Origin: Elsinoe arachidis
Lineage: Eukaryota; Ascomycota; Dothideomycetes; Myriangiales; Elsinoaceae
Direction: 5' to 3'
Assembly (NCBI GenBank): GCA_013372555.1
Contig: JAAPAX010000001.1
Coordinates: 2,046,001-2,110,000 of the forward strand
Length of the DNA: 64,000 bases
The notes beneath the pieces are model-generated. The model did not search any database and was not told the origin of the DNA. It saw only the letters and a program-made list of their open reading frames with translations. Both the position numbers and the translations under genes were made by a program. This document shows positions 45,029 to 56,544 of the stretch, piece after piece; positions within the stretch are counted from its first letter, which is position 1; the number at the start of each line of letters is the position of its first letter.

Positions 45029-45754
45029 GTCTCCGGACCTTCGCTGTTCATATATGAAGAGAGGATGTAGTTGGGTACACGAAAGATGGAGGGTGAAGAA
45101 ATTGACCACAGGATACTTGGGCCTTCGCGAGTCGACTCACCCGTGGTATCGCCATCGCCGTCGGACGTGTGTAGCCTACGGCCGTCCTCTCCCTCATCTC
45201 GGGCACCTTATGACGCGGAGGAATGCTCCTTCACGGTATTGCCTGTGATCGGCTTTCGATGCAAGGTTGGAAGCGCTTTCAACCCAAGCGAACGACGAAG
45301 TCCAGACTGACGTCATCAGCGAGCTATTTACCTACTGTAGGTAGGTACCTTGCTCGTACCATTCTTCCACTTTCACCAATCATGTCGATCAGCCCCGCAT
45401 CTCATGGTTGTCCGAGTCGACCAGATGAGGGGTACATGAACAGTACGGCAGGATGATGGAATGTCGGCTTCTTACGACACTAAAATGGACTCATGGCGTA
45501 GTTCCGACTACGGCCATGAGGGGTAGGCCGCTCCAGGATAGAGGATCGTAGCCACAATACCGATGCTTGATCAAGATAAGATCCTCCACCTACGCCGCTT
45601 TACCTGCTTGGCAGTCACTAGCCTTAACAAATACTCGGGTAGCATACACGAAGATGGACCAGTAGCGGTGCTTGGTCTCGGCATAAAAGCTACCGATGGC
45701 ACCTGAGATTGACAGTGCTCCACGGTGTTTGCGCTCAGTCTTGTTACTCAGAAG
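45029..45754. other. Shared divergent promoter of two carboxylesterase genes
   Basis: About 0.73 kb between two head-to-head start codons. It contains a small palindrome, CCTACTGTAGG, near 45,333. No gene recognised. Confidence 0.45.
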
Positions 45755-47496
45755 ATGTTTTCTCACCAGTCGTGGTATGCGGGTGCCTCGGTGCTGCTGT
45801 TGCTCTTCAGTACTACCAGCAATGCTCACCCAGGCTCATCAAAGTCTTCACGAAGATCACCCACCGCAACCGTACGCAATGGAACCTACCAAGGTCGCTA
45901 CCTGCCCGAGTACGACGAAGATCTCTTCTTGAGCGTACCCTATGCACAGCCGCCTGTGGGAGATCTTCGTTTCAGACATCCGCAACCTCTGAATACCACC
46001 TGGACAGGTCAAAAGCTTGTCACCGAATGGGGACCAGACTGTATCGGCTATGGCAGTGACGATTGGGCAAACCCTCGAGCCTTCTCGGAGGATTGCTTGA
46101 CTCTGAGTATCGTCCGGCCCGCTGGTAGTAAGCCTAATGCAGGCCTACCAGTAGGCTTCTGGATTCACGGCGGTGGAGGCACTCAAGGTGGTAGTAACGA
46201 CCCCCGATACAACACGTCGTTCATTGTACAACAGTCTGTGGAGAACAAGCAGCCAATCATTGCCATCAATGTCAACTACAGGAAGCAGACATGGGGCTTC
46301 ATCTCGGGCAAGGAAGTTGCCGCTGAAGGCTCGCTCAACAATGCCTATTTTGACCAGCGTCTGGCATTACATTGGATTCAGGAGAATATCGAAGCCTTCG
46401 GCGGAGATCCCGCAAAGGTTACCATCTGGGGTGAGAGCGCTGGCGCAACCAGCGTGGGTGTTCAGATGATCGCCTATGGAGGCAGGGATGATGGACTCTT
46501 TCGAGGAGTAATCTATCAGAGCGGCTCCCCTGCCCGTGGCTATGCCAATGTCTCCGCTTGGCAGCCAACCTATGACAACATCACGAGAGCTACTGGCTGC
46601 AACTCTTCAGCTGACACTCTGGCATGTCTCAGAAGAGTTCCTACTAACCAACTCAGCGACATTTTCAACAGTTCAGTCACTGCTGGAGGCATTTTCGCTG
46701 GCACTGTCGATGGCGATCTCCTGGTAGGTTCTGGACTGGATCAAATGCGCAACGGCGAATTTGTCCGAGTACCGATGCTGCAGGGTCGTAATCATGATGA
46801 GGGTACCATGTGGCGCAAAGAAGGTATCAACAACGACACTGACTGGGAGAACTGACTGCGGTCATCTGGCTACAACAGCTCTGTCATCGCAAACTTGAAT
46901 GTTCTCTACCCCGACATTCCCGAGATAGGGATACCGCCTACCCTGGAAGGGCGACCAACGGATCCGAAGCTCGGTTCACAATACAAGCGGACTTGTGCCT
47001 TCGCTGGTGACATCCGCCAGCATGCATCGCGACGCTTTATGGCCCAGATGTGCGCCAAGTATGGCGTCAACACATACAGCTACCATTTCAACGTGTTCCC
47101 TGCTGGTGTCGCCGCGACTACTGGCGTGACACATTTCGCAGAAGTCGCCTGGGTCTTTGACAATACATTGGGCTTGGGCTATCGGAATGCTGTCGCGTTC
47201 CCACCATTCGCTGGAAAGCCAAAGATCTATTACGACATGGCGAGATGGCTGTCGAGGATGTGGGTGAGTTTCATTAATGATCTCGATCCGAACTACCAGG
47301 GGCGTAAGTGTCGCTCGTCTCTAGAAAATCTGCTTATGGACGCTGATGCTGGACAGTACCCGTCTCATGGCCGTTGTATACGAACGCCAGCAAAGTGAAT
47401 CTCGTCATGGACGTCAACGCCACGCGTCCATTGTATATCGAGCCTGACACCTATCGCGCCGAGGCAATAGACTTCGTGCAGAAGCTCCTAGTCTGA
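45755..47496 (+). pseudogene. Type-B carboxylesterase with an in-frame TGA
   Basis: Two exons, 45755-47303 and 47357-47496, would encode 562 residues but for a TGA at 46853-46855 (codon 367). The intron (47304-47356) is GTAAGT...GACAG. A signal peptide (MFSHQSWYAGASVLLLLFSTTSNA) starts the protein. GESAGA holds Ser228, HGGGG the oxyanion hole, HDEGTM the acid, and GVTHFAEVAWVF the His, which lies beyond the stop. The same frame continues for about 195 codons with good family sequence (YNSS, LYPDIPEIGIPP, QYKRTCAFAGDI). The stop lies where the family normally has Trp (DTDWEN-stop-LRSSG), so TGG to TGA is the simplest change. No splice pair removes it in phase. A truncated product would lack the catalytic His. 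Readthrough is possible because TGA is followed by CTG. Confidence 0.82.
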
Positions 47497-47826
47497 GGAA
47501 TGCTGGATGAGGTGTTCGCGGAATACCAGTACAACCACCCAAGCTGGTAGCAGACGATCTTAATTTGATGAACTATAGTGGCCGTCTAGCTGTTACTTGC
47601 GGTCCGTGATCGCATATATTGCAGAGAGAGCTACCGTTCTACCCCCAAATGAGCCCATACTTGCAGTTCCACAGCAAATTCTAGGACACCCCAAGAAGAG
47701 TGGCACGTCTCTACCCGAGCTGTCAACTTCATGGCAAGCTGTACCCTTTTGCGCAAAGATCTCGCCCTATGAGTCGTCCTTTGGCTCTCCCCTCCTTGAA
47801 ACGTTTGTAGTCTTCCCCTGACAGAG
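47497..47826. other. Short convergent intergenic region
   Basis: About 0.33 kb between two 3' ends. Nothing recognised. Confidence 0.45.
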
Positions 47827-48579
47827 TCAGCTATACGATGTGCGACAAACAGCTGCCGGATCAATCTTACACATCAACATGGACGTCCAGTGCCACTTTA
47901 CACCTGTCAAGTCCTCGTCTTTAGTCTCGGGTTGGCGGACAAAGAACGGAAACTCGATCCTGAACCATAAGGCTTGGAGATCCTCGTCCTTGGTTTTACG
48001 CAGATCGTCCATGAGACGTGATTCGGCTAGCCATCTAGCAGATGCTGCACTCCGCCAAGGTTGGACTGTCCCATTGTTCCTTAACATTTCGAGGTACTTC
48101 GGAATATGTGGCGCCATTCTTTCCTTGGATTGGTCGCGGAAGACGACACAAAGGTCGCTGAGATGTTTTCCCAGGTCGATATTCCGGAGCAATGCTTCTA
48201 GCGTATCGACAGTATCGAAGTCGACTGGCAAATCAATGACCAAACTTTTTAGATTTCTAGCGGAGATTCCTGGTGGAAAGCGTAGGAATGCAGCGGCGTA
48301 AGGCTCCACTGAGCATGGCGTATCAGGAAGAGTGATGACGATTTCGATCGATTCGTAGAAGATGGCGAGTGCTTCGCTGTATGTTGTCTTGCAAGCCGTC
48401 GCAAGCGACCACATGTGAGGATCATGTTCACCGGGTCCTCGAAGGCGCCAGATTTGCTTTGTCGGTTCCGAAGGACACTGGGTCAGGTGAAGGCTATACT
48501 CGAATCGCTGCAAGTTCGCAGTGTGTTTGTAGATGAACATGCGGATCTCTGGCGGGACGGATAGGAGATTAAATGACAT
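47827..48579 (-). CDS. Fungal F-box-like/2EXR-type hypothetical protein
   Basis: A single exon of 250 residues beginning MSFNLLSVPPEIRMFIYKH. The opening LLSVPPEIRMFIY pattern, followed within 70 residues by LATACKTTYSEALAIFYES, is typical of a large expanded group of filamentous-ascomycete proteins (2EXR/DUF7730-like) whose N-terminus resembles an F-box. The middle (NLKSLVIDLP, LEALLRNIDLG) would form helices and strands as in their variable C-terminal part. No signal peptide, membrane segment or enzyme motif is seen. Function is unknown; a role as an adaptor is only suggested by the F-box-like start. The frame is intact, in contrast with its damaged neighbours. Confidence 0.7.
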   Translation of the reverse strand: MSFNLLSVPPEIRMFIYKHTANLQRFEYSLHLTQCPSEPTKQIWRLRGPGEHDPHMWSLATACKTTYSEALAIFYESIEIVITLPDTPCSVEPYAAAFLRFPPGISARNLKSLVIDLPVDFDTVDTLEALLRNIDLGKHLSDLCVVFRDQSKERMAPHIPKYLEMLRNNGTVQPWRSAASARWLAESRLMDDLRKTKDEDLQALWFRIEFPFFVRQPETKDEDLTGVKWHWTSMLMCKIDPAAVCRTSYS

Positions 48580-49795
48580 ATTGTGTCGAATGTGGGTAGC
48601 GAGGGATAAAAGAAGAGATGGGATGAATAGGAAGTGAAGAGCTTGATGGAAGACCGCCTTGGAAGAAGAAAGTGAGTCACACTAAATTCTTGCTCTTCTC
48701 TTACCAATATATATTCGTTCTGCACGTCCAGAGCACCCAGTGCTTGCCGCTGGTCGCTCCCAATTCCACTGCTTGTTGGACTGCAGGAATTTGTGATAGA
48801 TCGGATCCCGGGTGCGAGCGATTCTGGTATCATCAAAAGTGAAGACAGGTCCGAGACCTTTACTGGCGGGACTGGAAAGCGGATTGCTTGAACTTCAAGC
48901 AGAATGATGGATCGGTTAATGAGTTCAAATTTATGTCGACCGAGGTTAAATGTGAGGTCTCTCCTTGACGCGTCGTAGAAGGAGTAACAACAGACTCGCG
49001 ACTACGTAAGAGAGATCAGCGATGATCTGTGAGTACAAGTACGGCCTTGAAGACGAGGGCCTCCGTAGGGTCAAAACTATATCCTCAGAGACTAGGATGC
49101 TATCAGCACTAGTGCCCCTAGATACTGATCGGCATGACTGACCCGTGGTAGGGATGATCACCGTTGCCCACGACAAACATAGTAAATAAAGATTGTAGAT
49201 CATTCAGCCCGGCGACTTCGGCGCACAATGTACCTATAGTCTGTACGTGGCAGTAGCAGCGCTGATCGGGACCATTAAGGCGTGAAGGAAGGGCCGTGTT
49301 ATCCAGAAGACTCCAACAATAGCGCCACAAACCATGGCGAATACCACAGTCAGCTCAAATGTTGTAACAGTCAGCCATAAGGCGAAGCAAGAAGAACCAC
49401 GAACGAGGGTAAAAACGCCTGCCGTATCTATCTATGCGACTCCATATGCCGCTGAGTATACCTATCAAACGTCGTCCGATTGCCGTGTCCGAGTCGAGCA
49501 GGCCTATACGTCCGTAGCTTGTGCTCTGGTAGTACCAATTGCCCCTGGGCTCTGTGGGTTTCTTTCGTTTTGTTGGAATTCTTCGTCAGCGCGATCTTGG
49601 TTGGATGATGAAGTAGCGACCAAGTCCCTGCTTTGTATTTCGTCGCTGATGTGTGCTGAGTGTCTGCGGGAGCGTTGGCCCAGAGACCCTTCAGAAATTC
49701 GAGATCTGTTGTGGTTGGCACCATGGTTGGATGGTTTTGAGTGACGGTGAGATGATTGTTGACCTTCTCCTCCCATCAGAAGATGTTGTCGAGTT
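48580..49795. other. Intergenic, no supported gene
   Basis: About 1.2 kb between the F-box-like gene promoter and the arsH 3' end. Open frames of up to 136 codons (49334-49744 plus) have no motif and no splice-linked partner. Nothing else seen. Confidence 0.45.
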
Positions 49796-50841
49796 TCATA
49801 TATCGGCTATAGAGATTTTGGTATCTGCTTCTGAAGCTCTAGATGACTCCTCCTTCCTCCGTCTCTCTTCCCTTTCACTGAATCGGTCCCCGAACAGATC
49901 GAAATGCGGCCGCATCACAAGTGTATACTTGACAAATTCTTCCATGCAGTCGACAAGTCTGTCTCTGTTACCGCTAGGCATCAACCGACTTCCTCCTTGT
50001 TCCGCAGTTGCATCCGTGAACTGAGTGTAAGCCTTTGGGATCGAACTCTGGTTCGGTATGGCACACATGCGCATCCATCGGCCGAGAATACGAAGCGAGT
50101 TGACCGTATTGAATGATTGAGAGCCACCAGATACTTGGGCAATGGCAAGTGTGGGACCTTGAGTCGGTCGGACGGAGCCGGTGGAAAGCGGGATCCAGTC
50201 GATCTGGTTCTTGAATACAGCGGTCTGACACACACGATTTCGTCAGCCGTGAGTGGTAGTGAGAAGTTTCGTTCACTTACCAAGTTGCCGTGTTGTTCAG
50301 GACTTATCCAAACGTGACCGTCGCTCCACTTGCTAAGGTCACGCAGCTCTTGGACTTTCGGATGCGAGTGCTGTACATCGTCCTTGACTGGTAGTCCACT
50401 TGGATTGTAGACGCGGACGTCGCAGCCGAGACGAAAGAGTATCCTGCTAGCCTCAAAAGCGAGCAGGCGTGAATACGAGCTACCAATCGTCAGTGTCATA
50501 CCAGCAAGGATAGGACTGTCGTACAGTCCGCATTATGTCTACCGTTCCCGCATGCTGCCGTAAAGAACAAGTATCTTCAATCTCTCGGCTTCTTTCTTGA
50601 TCACACGAGAATCCACCATCTGCAGCGTTGTACTTAATTCCAGCTCGGAAACTCAGTCCTTGGCCGAATGTTCGGCTGGCATTAGGAAAGGCCGATACGC
50701 CTCCCTAATTCGAGCTTCATCGCTTGCGTCATCAAGAGGAATGGCGAAAGAAGAGTTGCGATAGAATGGATCGATTGCAATGGCACTGCGGGCTCGTTCG
50801 GCGGCAGTGTTGTTCAAGTCGCCATTGACCGTGGTCGCCAT
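49796..50841 (-). pseudogene. arsH: ArsH-type NADPH-dependent FMN reductase with an in-frame TGA
   Basis: Three exons, 50841-50543, 50479-50281 and 50224-49796, would give 308 residues but for a TGA at 50655-50653 (codon 63). Introns: 63 nt (50480-50542, GTAGAC...GGTAG) and 56 nt (50225-50280, GTAAGT...GTCAG). Downstream the flavodoxin-like ArsH core is excellent: ERLKILVLYGSMRERSYSR (FMN-phosphate loop), GLPVKDDVQH, WSDGHVWISPEQHGNL, FKNQIDWIPLS and AQVSGGSQSFN. The stop replaces the Trp expected in KD-W-VSELELST. A Met at 50619 lies 12 codons after the stop and before the core, so a shortened ArsH could still be made. ArsH oxidises trivalent organoarsenicals or acts as a quinone/flavin reductase. 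No other arsenic gene is visible nearby. The frame extends upstream to 50916 (possible alternative start). Confidence 0.85.
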
Positions 50842-51792
50842 CGATCTTGAGGCGAAAGAAGCTGATCTTACCACGCAGCTGTGCGTGATGTGTCTCGACA
50901 GCTTGTGTAGGTACATGGACTCACAGATTGATGAGCGTGACAGGAGCCCGAGACGAAAGATTCGACATCACCGGATATGAAAGAGAGAGAGGGTCAGTCA
51001 CCCGCCGACCCTGATTCGCTGGATAAATTCAATCATCAGTCACCACAAAATCGGCCCATTGGCATGTGTAGTCTAAGAAGCGGACGCGGCTCTTTCGTGA
51101 CTTGGAAGATATACACAAAGATGATGGTGACGCTCAGGCAGTATCCGCGTACGTGAACCAAGTCGTGAAAGATACTGTACAAGCTGCAGGGAAGTGTCGG
51201 CACGAACTGTGCTGATCAGAGCGTGATCTGCGTGATTTGTGATTGGCGGTATTGGCGAAGGCTTGACTGGCGTTGCGCTAGAAGACGCGAAGAAGGCACA
51301 AAAATGTTAAAACCCTTTGATTTTGGCCTCTTTGTTCCCCCGGTTCCAGCGGTCCAGGCTCCCTGCTGCCAGCGTGATCTCTGCCTGACTTTCAACCCTC
51401 CTTTGTCTCTAGAGAGCCTGAAACCCGACAAGCGAGGTCGGATGCGCTGTGACTTGCCGGGCAACGCAGCCCTGGGTAAGTTTTGCTCAATACGCGTGCG
51501 ATAAGGCGCACAGAGATGGGATCAAAGTGGTAGAACGAGGTCATCTGAAGTCAGGCACAGCCCCCACCAGGCGCGCCGTTCCACCTGCATCTTCCACCAC
51601 CTCTCTCGCATCTGTGCCTTGACTGTATCCATCAAGGAGAGACTTACTTGCCCCGCTGCTGCAAGGCAACCCGCAACACCTCCCTCCATCGCTTGCATTC
51701 GCATACAACTAGGTTGCGTCTTTCCTCTTATCAAATGCATTACCTAGACCTTTAGCTCCGTCTCTTCTCTGCTCACCATCAACAGCTTCGCC
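50842..51792. other. Divergent promoter of arsH and the GRDP-like gene
   Basis: About 0.95 kb between two start codons. Pyrimidine-rich stretches lie at 51,560-51,790, ahead of the GRDP-like start. No gene, repeat or RNA feature recognised. Confidence 0.45.
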
Positions 51793-54700
51793 ATGCCATC
51801 ACAGAAGCCATCAATGACCCCGGTCGGAGGGTCTAGCAGTGATAGGGTATCCATTGCAAGTCAAGCTGAATTTAAGGGCAAATCCAAACGACTATCCTTC
51901 TTTCGCTCGAAGAATAAGGAGACCGTTCAACCGACAATCGATCGTACTCAAAGCACTGATGCCAGTAGCGCAACCTCGACTTCAAGTGGTAAAGGCTCGT
52001 CCGAGCTCTCTACGCCTGCTACCACACCTGGAGAATCTTCGATAGTTCCGCTGAGCATTTCAAAGACTACCAGCTCGCCGAACACGTCCCCACCTGACAG
52101 GCTGTCGACGGCGTTTTCGTCTTCTGAGACGGCGGTGGCCAGCGCTGAGCGAGCTGCTCTGCACACCTCAGCCCCTCCAGTCACGGCCTCCTATCCTGCT
52201 CCGAAGCTCGACCTGAAGGAAGCGCCGTCTCTTAATCTCAGAGATGTCGTTCCAGCAATCGAGCGAGCACCTCCAGTGCTTGCCACTTATCTGGTCGAAG
52301 AGAAGGAGTGGGCTTTCCCCATGAAGGTAGAGGATCATCGGGCTTCGCAAGCTGTCGTCTATCATCCTCAGGATCCCCCAACATACCAACCAAGCGACTC
52401 GGCGGTGGTGTCCGGCAATGCTGGGTCATCCCGACCAGATGACGAGGATGTGCCAGCCTATTCCTTCAACACCCCCGACGATGAGCAGCTAGTAGACGAG
52501 CTGGTCGCATCAGAATTTGTTCGTCGCCAGTTGACGCAACCGCAACTGACACCAAATGTGCAGCCGACAGCATCCTCTAGCAGTTCTCGAGATGCAAGAT
52601 CTCCCAGCTACGCTCCGGACCGGAAGAACGTGCTACCAGCAGACCTGAAGACCAGCTTCAACAACTTGAATCTCAACAGCAACGAGGATCTCACTCGTAG
52701 TCATTGTATTGTCCATCTCAAGCTCCTAGAGTCCTTCTATCAGCTCCGCAAAAGGATCGCCCACCATGATGGACTTTTCGGCATCAAGAACTCCATGTTC
52801 GATGCGGCCATACCTTCAGATGGCACATCATGGAACGAGCTGCATGCTCTTATTGCAGAACGACGTTGGGCGGTCTATCTTACTCGAGCCGTTGATCGCT
52901 TCGAAAGATGGAGAGAGTCAATTGCGCCCAGGACCAAATTCATGCAGCATTTCGATATCGACAAAAAGGACAGGATAACACGGATGCTTGATCGAAGCGA
53001 GTGTGACGAGCACCTTGTCATCACTGTCGACCATCTACCACCTATTGGTAAGACAGTAAACCTATCCCAATTCAAGTTCACTCACATTGACGTGTTGCAG
53101 ATGTGCTTATGGTCTGGCATGCATACATGCTCAATCCTCATGCTTATCTCGAGGATTGCCTCCGGGAGAATAGAATGCGACTCTACCACACCGAATTGCC
53201 CTGGGAGGCCATCAACACTGCAATTGACGACCAGACATTCGATTATCGTTCAACAGACGCCGCTCGGGCTTTCTATGCTCATCTCGGCGGTACTAGCTGG
53301 GACAACGAGTCCGAGCAATCAGAGAAGATTGTTACCTGTCCCAAGTGCAGAATGAGCAATGGCGTACCCTGGCACGAAGACGGACAACACGCCAAGTTCT
53401 CCCCTACAAGATACTTCAAAGCAAACTTTGAACACTGGGCGGACGCCGGCACTGGCTACGCTGATAAAGGTTTTTCGAGGTGCTGCATCTATTGCGGCTT
53501 CGTCATGAACCACGAAAACCTGGTCGTCGGGAAGTTCCAACGACATCTCCGGTTGTTGCGTGAAGAAGACATTGCTTTGCCAGGTACCTTCCTGGGTAAT
53601 CAAGGCATACCCATCGCCATCACACTTGGCTCAAAGACCTTTCCAGACCTGGTCAATCCCAAGGACATGGCATTTCCCAACGTTCTTCTCAAACACATGG
53701 CTGACTACCTGAGAGACCCACGAACGGCTCAGAATCTCCGCACCATGGCAGACGTCCGAGACCGTATCGAAGCCGAGCTACAGAACGCAGAATCCATGAG
53801 ACTAGTCAACGCACGAACACACTCTCGCTCCCTCACATCAGCGCAGAAGCTTTTCATCCGCCGCATGATGAGCTCCTACTGGTCCAACTCCTCCCCATTC
53901 TCCATCAACCTCGTCAGTGCCGTCGTCCGCCAATCCACCTTCATCACCAAAATGCACGACCTCTCCTGGCTCACCGCACCCCACCTCCTCCAAATCACCT
54001 CCCGCGCCCTCCTCCGCTACACCCGCTTCTTCACCCTCCTCTCCGGCACCACCACCTCCCTCTGCGTCCCCACCCTCGACATCGACCTAGCATGGCACAC
54101 CCACCAACTGCGCCCCCGCCGCTACCTCTCCCACTCCCTGCTCACCACTGGGCGCTTCATCGACCACGACGACAAAATCCCCGAACTCTCCCTCTCCAAC
54201 GCCTTCATTCTCACCTCAGCCGCCTACCAATCCCGCTATAAAGAGCCCTACGCCGAATGCCTCTGCTGGCACTGCGCCTGCACCCGCGACCTAGCCGGCA
54301 CTTTCCTCTCCCGCCACGCCGTCGCCAAAGCCACCGCCTCTTTGCCGACCCACGCACCAGGCCAGGGTCCCCACCTGAGCATCCACGGCGTCGTGGCGCC
54401 TCCGTCTATGAACGAGCGTTATGATGACAAAGTCGCCAAAGCGAAGAAACGACTCCAGTCTGCGCACGAGAGCCTCAAAGCGAGAGGCGACCGCTCTCGC
54501 CACGCCGGCGTCAAGGGGGAGGAGTACGAGAGTGATGCGTACGGGGTGGAGGTCAAGGTGCCGAGTTGGACGCCGTTCGAAGATCGGGATCTGAGGTGTA
54601 GAGGGTGGGATGGGGGTGCGTATGCGAGGGATCCGGGGCATGTGGCGGGGGTCGGGGAGGCGGGGGCTTGTGTCGCGGGCACGTGTAGTGTGGGGTTTGG

Positions 54701-54827
54701 ATTGGCGGTGGGGGCGGCGGGGGCGGGGAGTTGTGCGAGTGGGAGTAGTGGAGGGGGGGCTTGTGGTGGTGGGGGGAGTGGGGCGGGGGGATGTGGTGGG
54801 GGTGGAGGAGGGTGTGGTGGGTCGTGA
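51793..54827 (+). CDS. GRDP / DUF1399 glycine-rich domain-containing protein
   Basis: Two exons, 51793-53047 and 53101-54827, give 993 residues. The 53-nt intron (53048-53100) is GTAAGA...TGCAG, and splicing creates DVLMVWHAYMLNP. The first 290 residues are Ser/Thr/Pro-rich and disordered. The DUF1399 region has two WH-type motifs: VWHAYMLNPHAYLEDC (about 420-435) and DIDLAWHTHQLRPRRY (about 760), the pattern shared with plant GRDP proteins. Between them two CxxC pairs (CPKCRMSNG and CCIYCGF) look like a zinc-binding site. The C-terminus ends in about 60 residues rich in Gly with spaced Cys (GGGACGGGG, GGCGGGGGGCGGS). Plant GRDPs act in development and stress; the fungal role is not established. 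The 3' half shows strong C/G third-position bias. Confidence 0.82.
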
Positions 54828-55010
54828 GATGGTGCTGTTTATGATTGTGTATTGTTCAATGATATGGGTATGAACTTATGACAGTTATTTGCTGAGCACT
54901 TTTTGGATATGACTAGTGGTCAGCTGTCACGGTGATTGAGATGAACATGAATGAACAGCGAGAGCCGTCTACTCTGATTTAAGATTTTACCGACATTGCT
55001 GTCTACATGT

Positions 55011-56544
55011 CTACATGTCTAATCCTTCCGTTCTTCTCGTGTCCCGCGCCCGACTCCGCTGCTCGGCTGCTCTGAGCTCGGCACCCGCAGCAGCGAGATC
55101 ATCCGGATCAGCAGCTATGTAACTACTCGGCCTACTCCTCGGGCCTGCCGGTCTCTTCCGTGGTCGCGCGGTCTCTTTCGCTGGTGTTGATGTGGTCGTA
55201 GCATCATCCTCGTCTATCGGTCCCAGAGCCTGTGCCGGTCGGTCTGGAGTCGACGTCTCTGCACTGTGGTCCGCTGGCTTGTCGTTAACATTCCGTCGAC
55301 CACTGCCACGTCTGTTGAGCAGGTCCGCGTCGTCCACCGCTTCGCCCAGGCCGCTGGAGATGGAGGTGCCTTCTTGCTCGGGCTCGTCGCTGCCGCCCCG
55401 CACGTTCTTCTTTCTTGGCCATAGAGAAGGCAGGATTATCTGCTGGAAACGAGGCTCTACGCAGCGCTCATCGAACCATTGGTGCACTCGTTGTTCGACA
55501 AGTTGAGCGATCTTGGGCACATCTTGTAGTCGAGATCGGGAGCCTATGAGAGAGTGCACGCTCAGATCCAGCCGGTAATCGTCCAGGAAGGTAAAGGTGA
55601 GTGTGGTGGGCGAATGGGTTGGCGGTGTAGCTGACTCTTGAGATGGGGTATTGGTCTGAGTTGGAGTTGGGGTTGGTGCTTGCGACGGCGTAAATGATAA
55701 TGATAGGGTGCCAGAGAACCGAACCACCGATACCGATAGTGCAACTGGTAGGACCGCTACGAATGGTTTCGGGTAATTCAAGACCAACTTGGTCTCAATG
55801 CCGAGCGTGACCACGTCGCTGAGATCCACATCCATTCGTGCTTGGAGACGAGAGTCTCTCAGAGCGTTGGCAAAGCCACGTCGACCAGCAGTAGGCTTTA
55901 CTACAACACCATCCTCGTCTACGGGGATGACTCGGCAATTACTGAAGATCGGAAATTCTTCTCCAAGCGAGATTTCTGTAACTTTGATTTCGTCCAGAAA
56001 GTCTGGCTTTGAACCTCCATTCAGGACCGTTGTGAGCGATGACAACACAGCATCATCAGCCAATGCATCAGCTCTGAGCTGTGCCACAGTCTGTGCTATA
56101 AGCACATTGAACCAATCCAGTGACTCAGGCTGGTGGCCGTCTACAGTGTAGTAAGTCTTCTCCAGAATCTTGTCGGTGGTCAAGACGTTGGTGGTACTGG
56201 CTCCAACAGCAGGTACATGACGAGCACCAAGAGTTGCAGACGATCTCTTCTTGCGAACGGAGTTGCTGTGGGAAAGGGTTCGTTGCCTGCGTGCTGCAGC
56301 CCTTGCTGATGCCCGTGTGTCTGCTGACGGGCTATCACCGAAGAGGAAGAACTTGATGAAGAAGAACAGTATTAGTGCCAGCGTCAATTGGCCAAGGAGG
56401 AATCCTTGTGCGAAAGATCCGCTCGAAGATGATCCCGCAGAGCTCGCGCCTATTTGCCGGGCCCGAGGTCAGCTTATTCGCTGATGTGAAGCACTACTCA
56501 GGTGAACTCTACTCACTCGACGAAGCTTGTTTAGCCTTTGACAT
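55011..56544 (-). CDS. mmm1: Mmm1, ERMES-complex SMP-domain lipid-transfer protein
   Basis: Two exons, 56544-56517 and 56449-55011, give 488 residues. The 67-nt intron (56450-56516) runs GTGAGT to AATAG; exon 1 is only 28 nt (MSKAKQASS), and joining it is needed because a stop lies in frame just upstream of exon 2. A Ser-rich luminal N-terminus precedes a single membrane anchor (FAQGFLLGQLTLALILFFFIKFF). The SMP domain (about 95-345) starts at ESLDWFNVLIAQTVAQLR and includes GEEFPIFSNCRVIP and VPKIAQLVEQRV. The C-terminal 130 residues are charged and disordered. Mmm1 is the ER-membrane subunit of ERMES that tethers the ER to mitochondria with Mdm10, Mdm12 and Mdm34 and moves phospholipids. 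Length and layout match filamentous-fungal Mmm1. Confidence 0.95.

Noticed and set aside
46800..46913. An intron removing the TGA in the second carboxylesterase (GTATCA to ACAACAG)
   Set aside because: The donor and acceptor are out of phase by one base, and the interval encodes family-conserved residues.
49334..49744. 136-codon plus-strand frame upstream of the arsH 3' end
   Set aside because: No motif, no signal peptide and no splice-linked extension; likely chance.
46853..50655. Reassignment of TGA to Trp, from two TGA codons at Trp positions
   Set aside because: Many intact genes in the window end in TGA and use TGG for Trp, so the standard code applies; two local nonsense changes are simpler.
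50600..50720. An intron removing the arsH TGA (GTATCGG to TTAAG or CTGCAG)
   Set aside because: It would remove the conserved YRPFL and SELELST segments of the ArsH N-terminus.
43334..50841. RIP as the cause of the lesions in the carboxylesterases and arsH
   Set aside because: These genes keep normal CpA/TpG content, the nonsense codons are TGG to TGA rather than TGG to TAG, and one lesion is an indel.
54610..54873. Gly/Arg-rich 87-codon frame at the end of the GRDP-like gene
   Set aside because: Out-of-frame reading of the Gly-rich tail.
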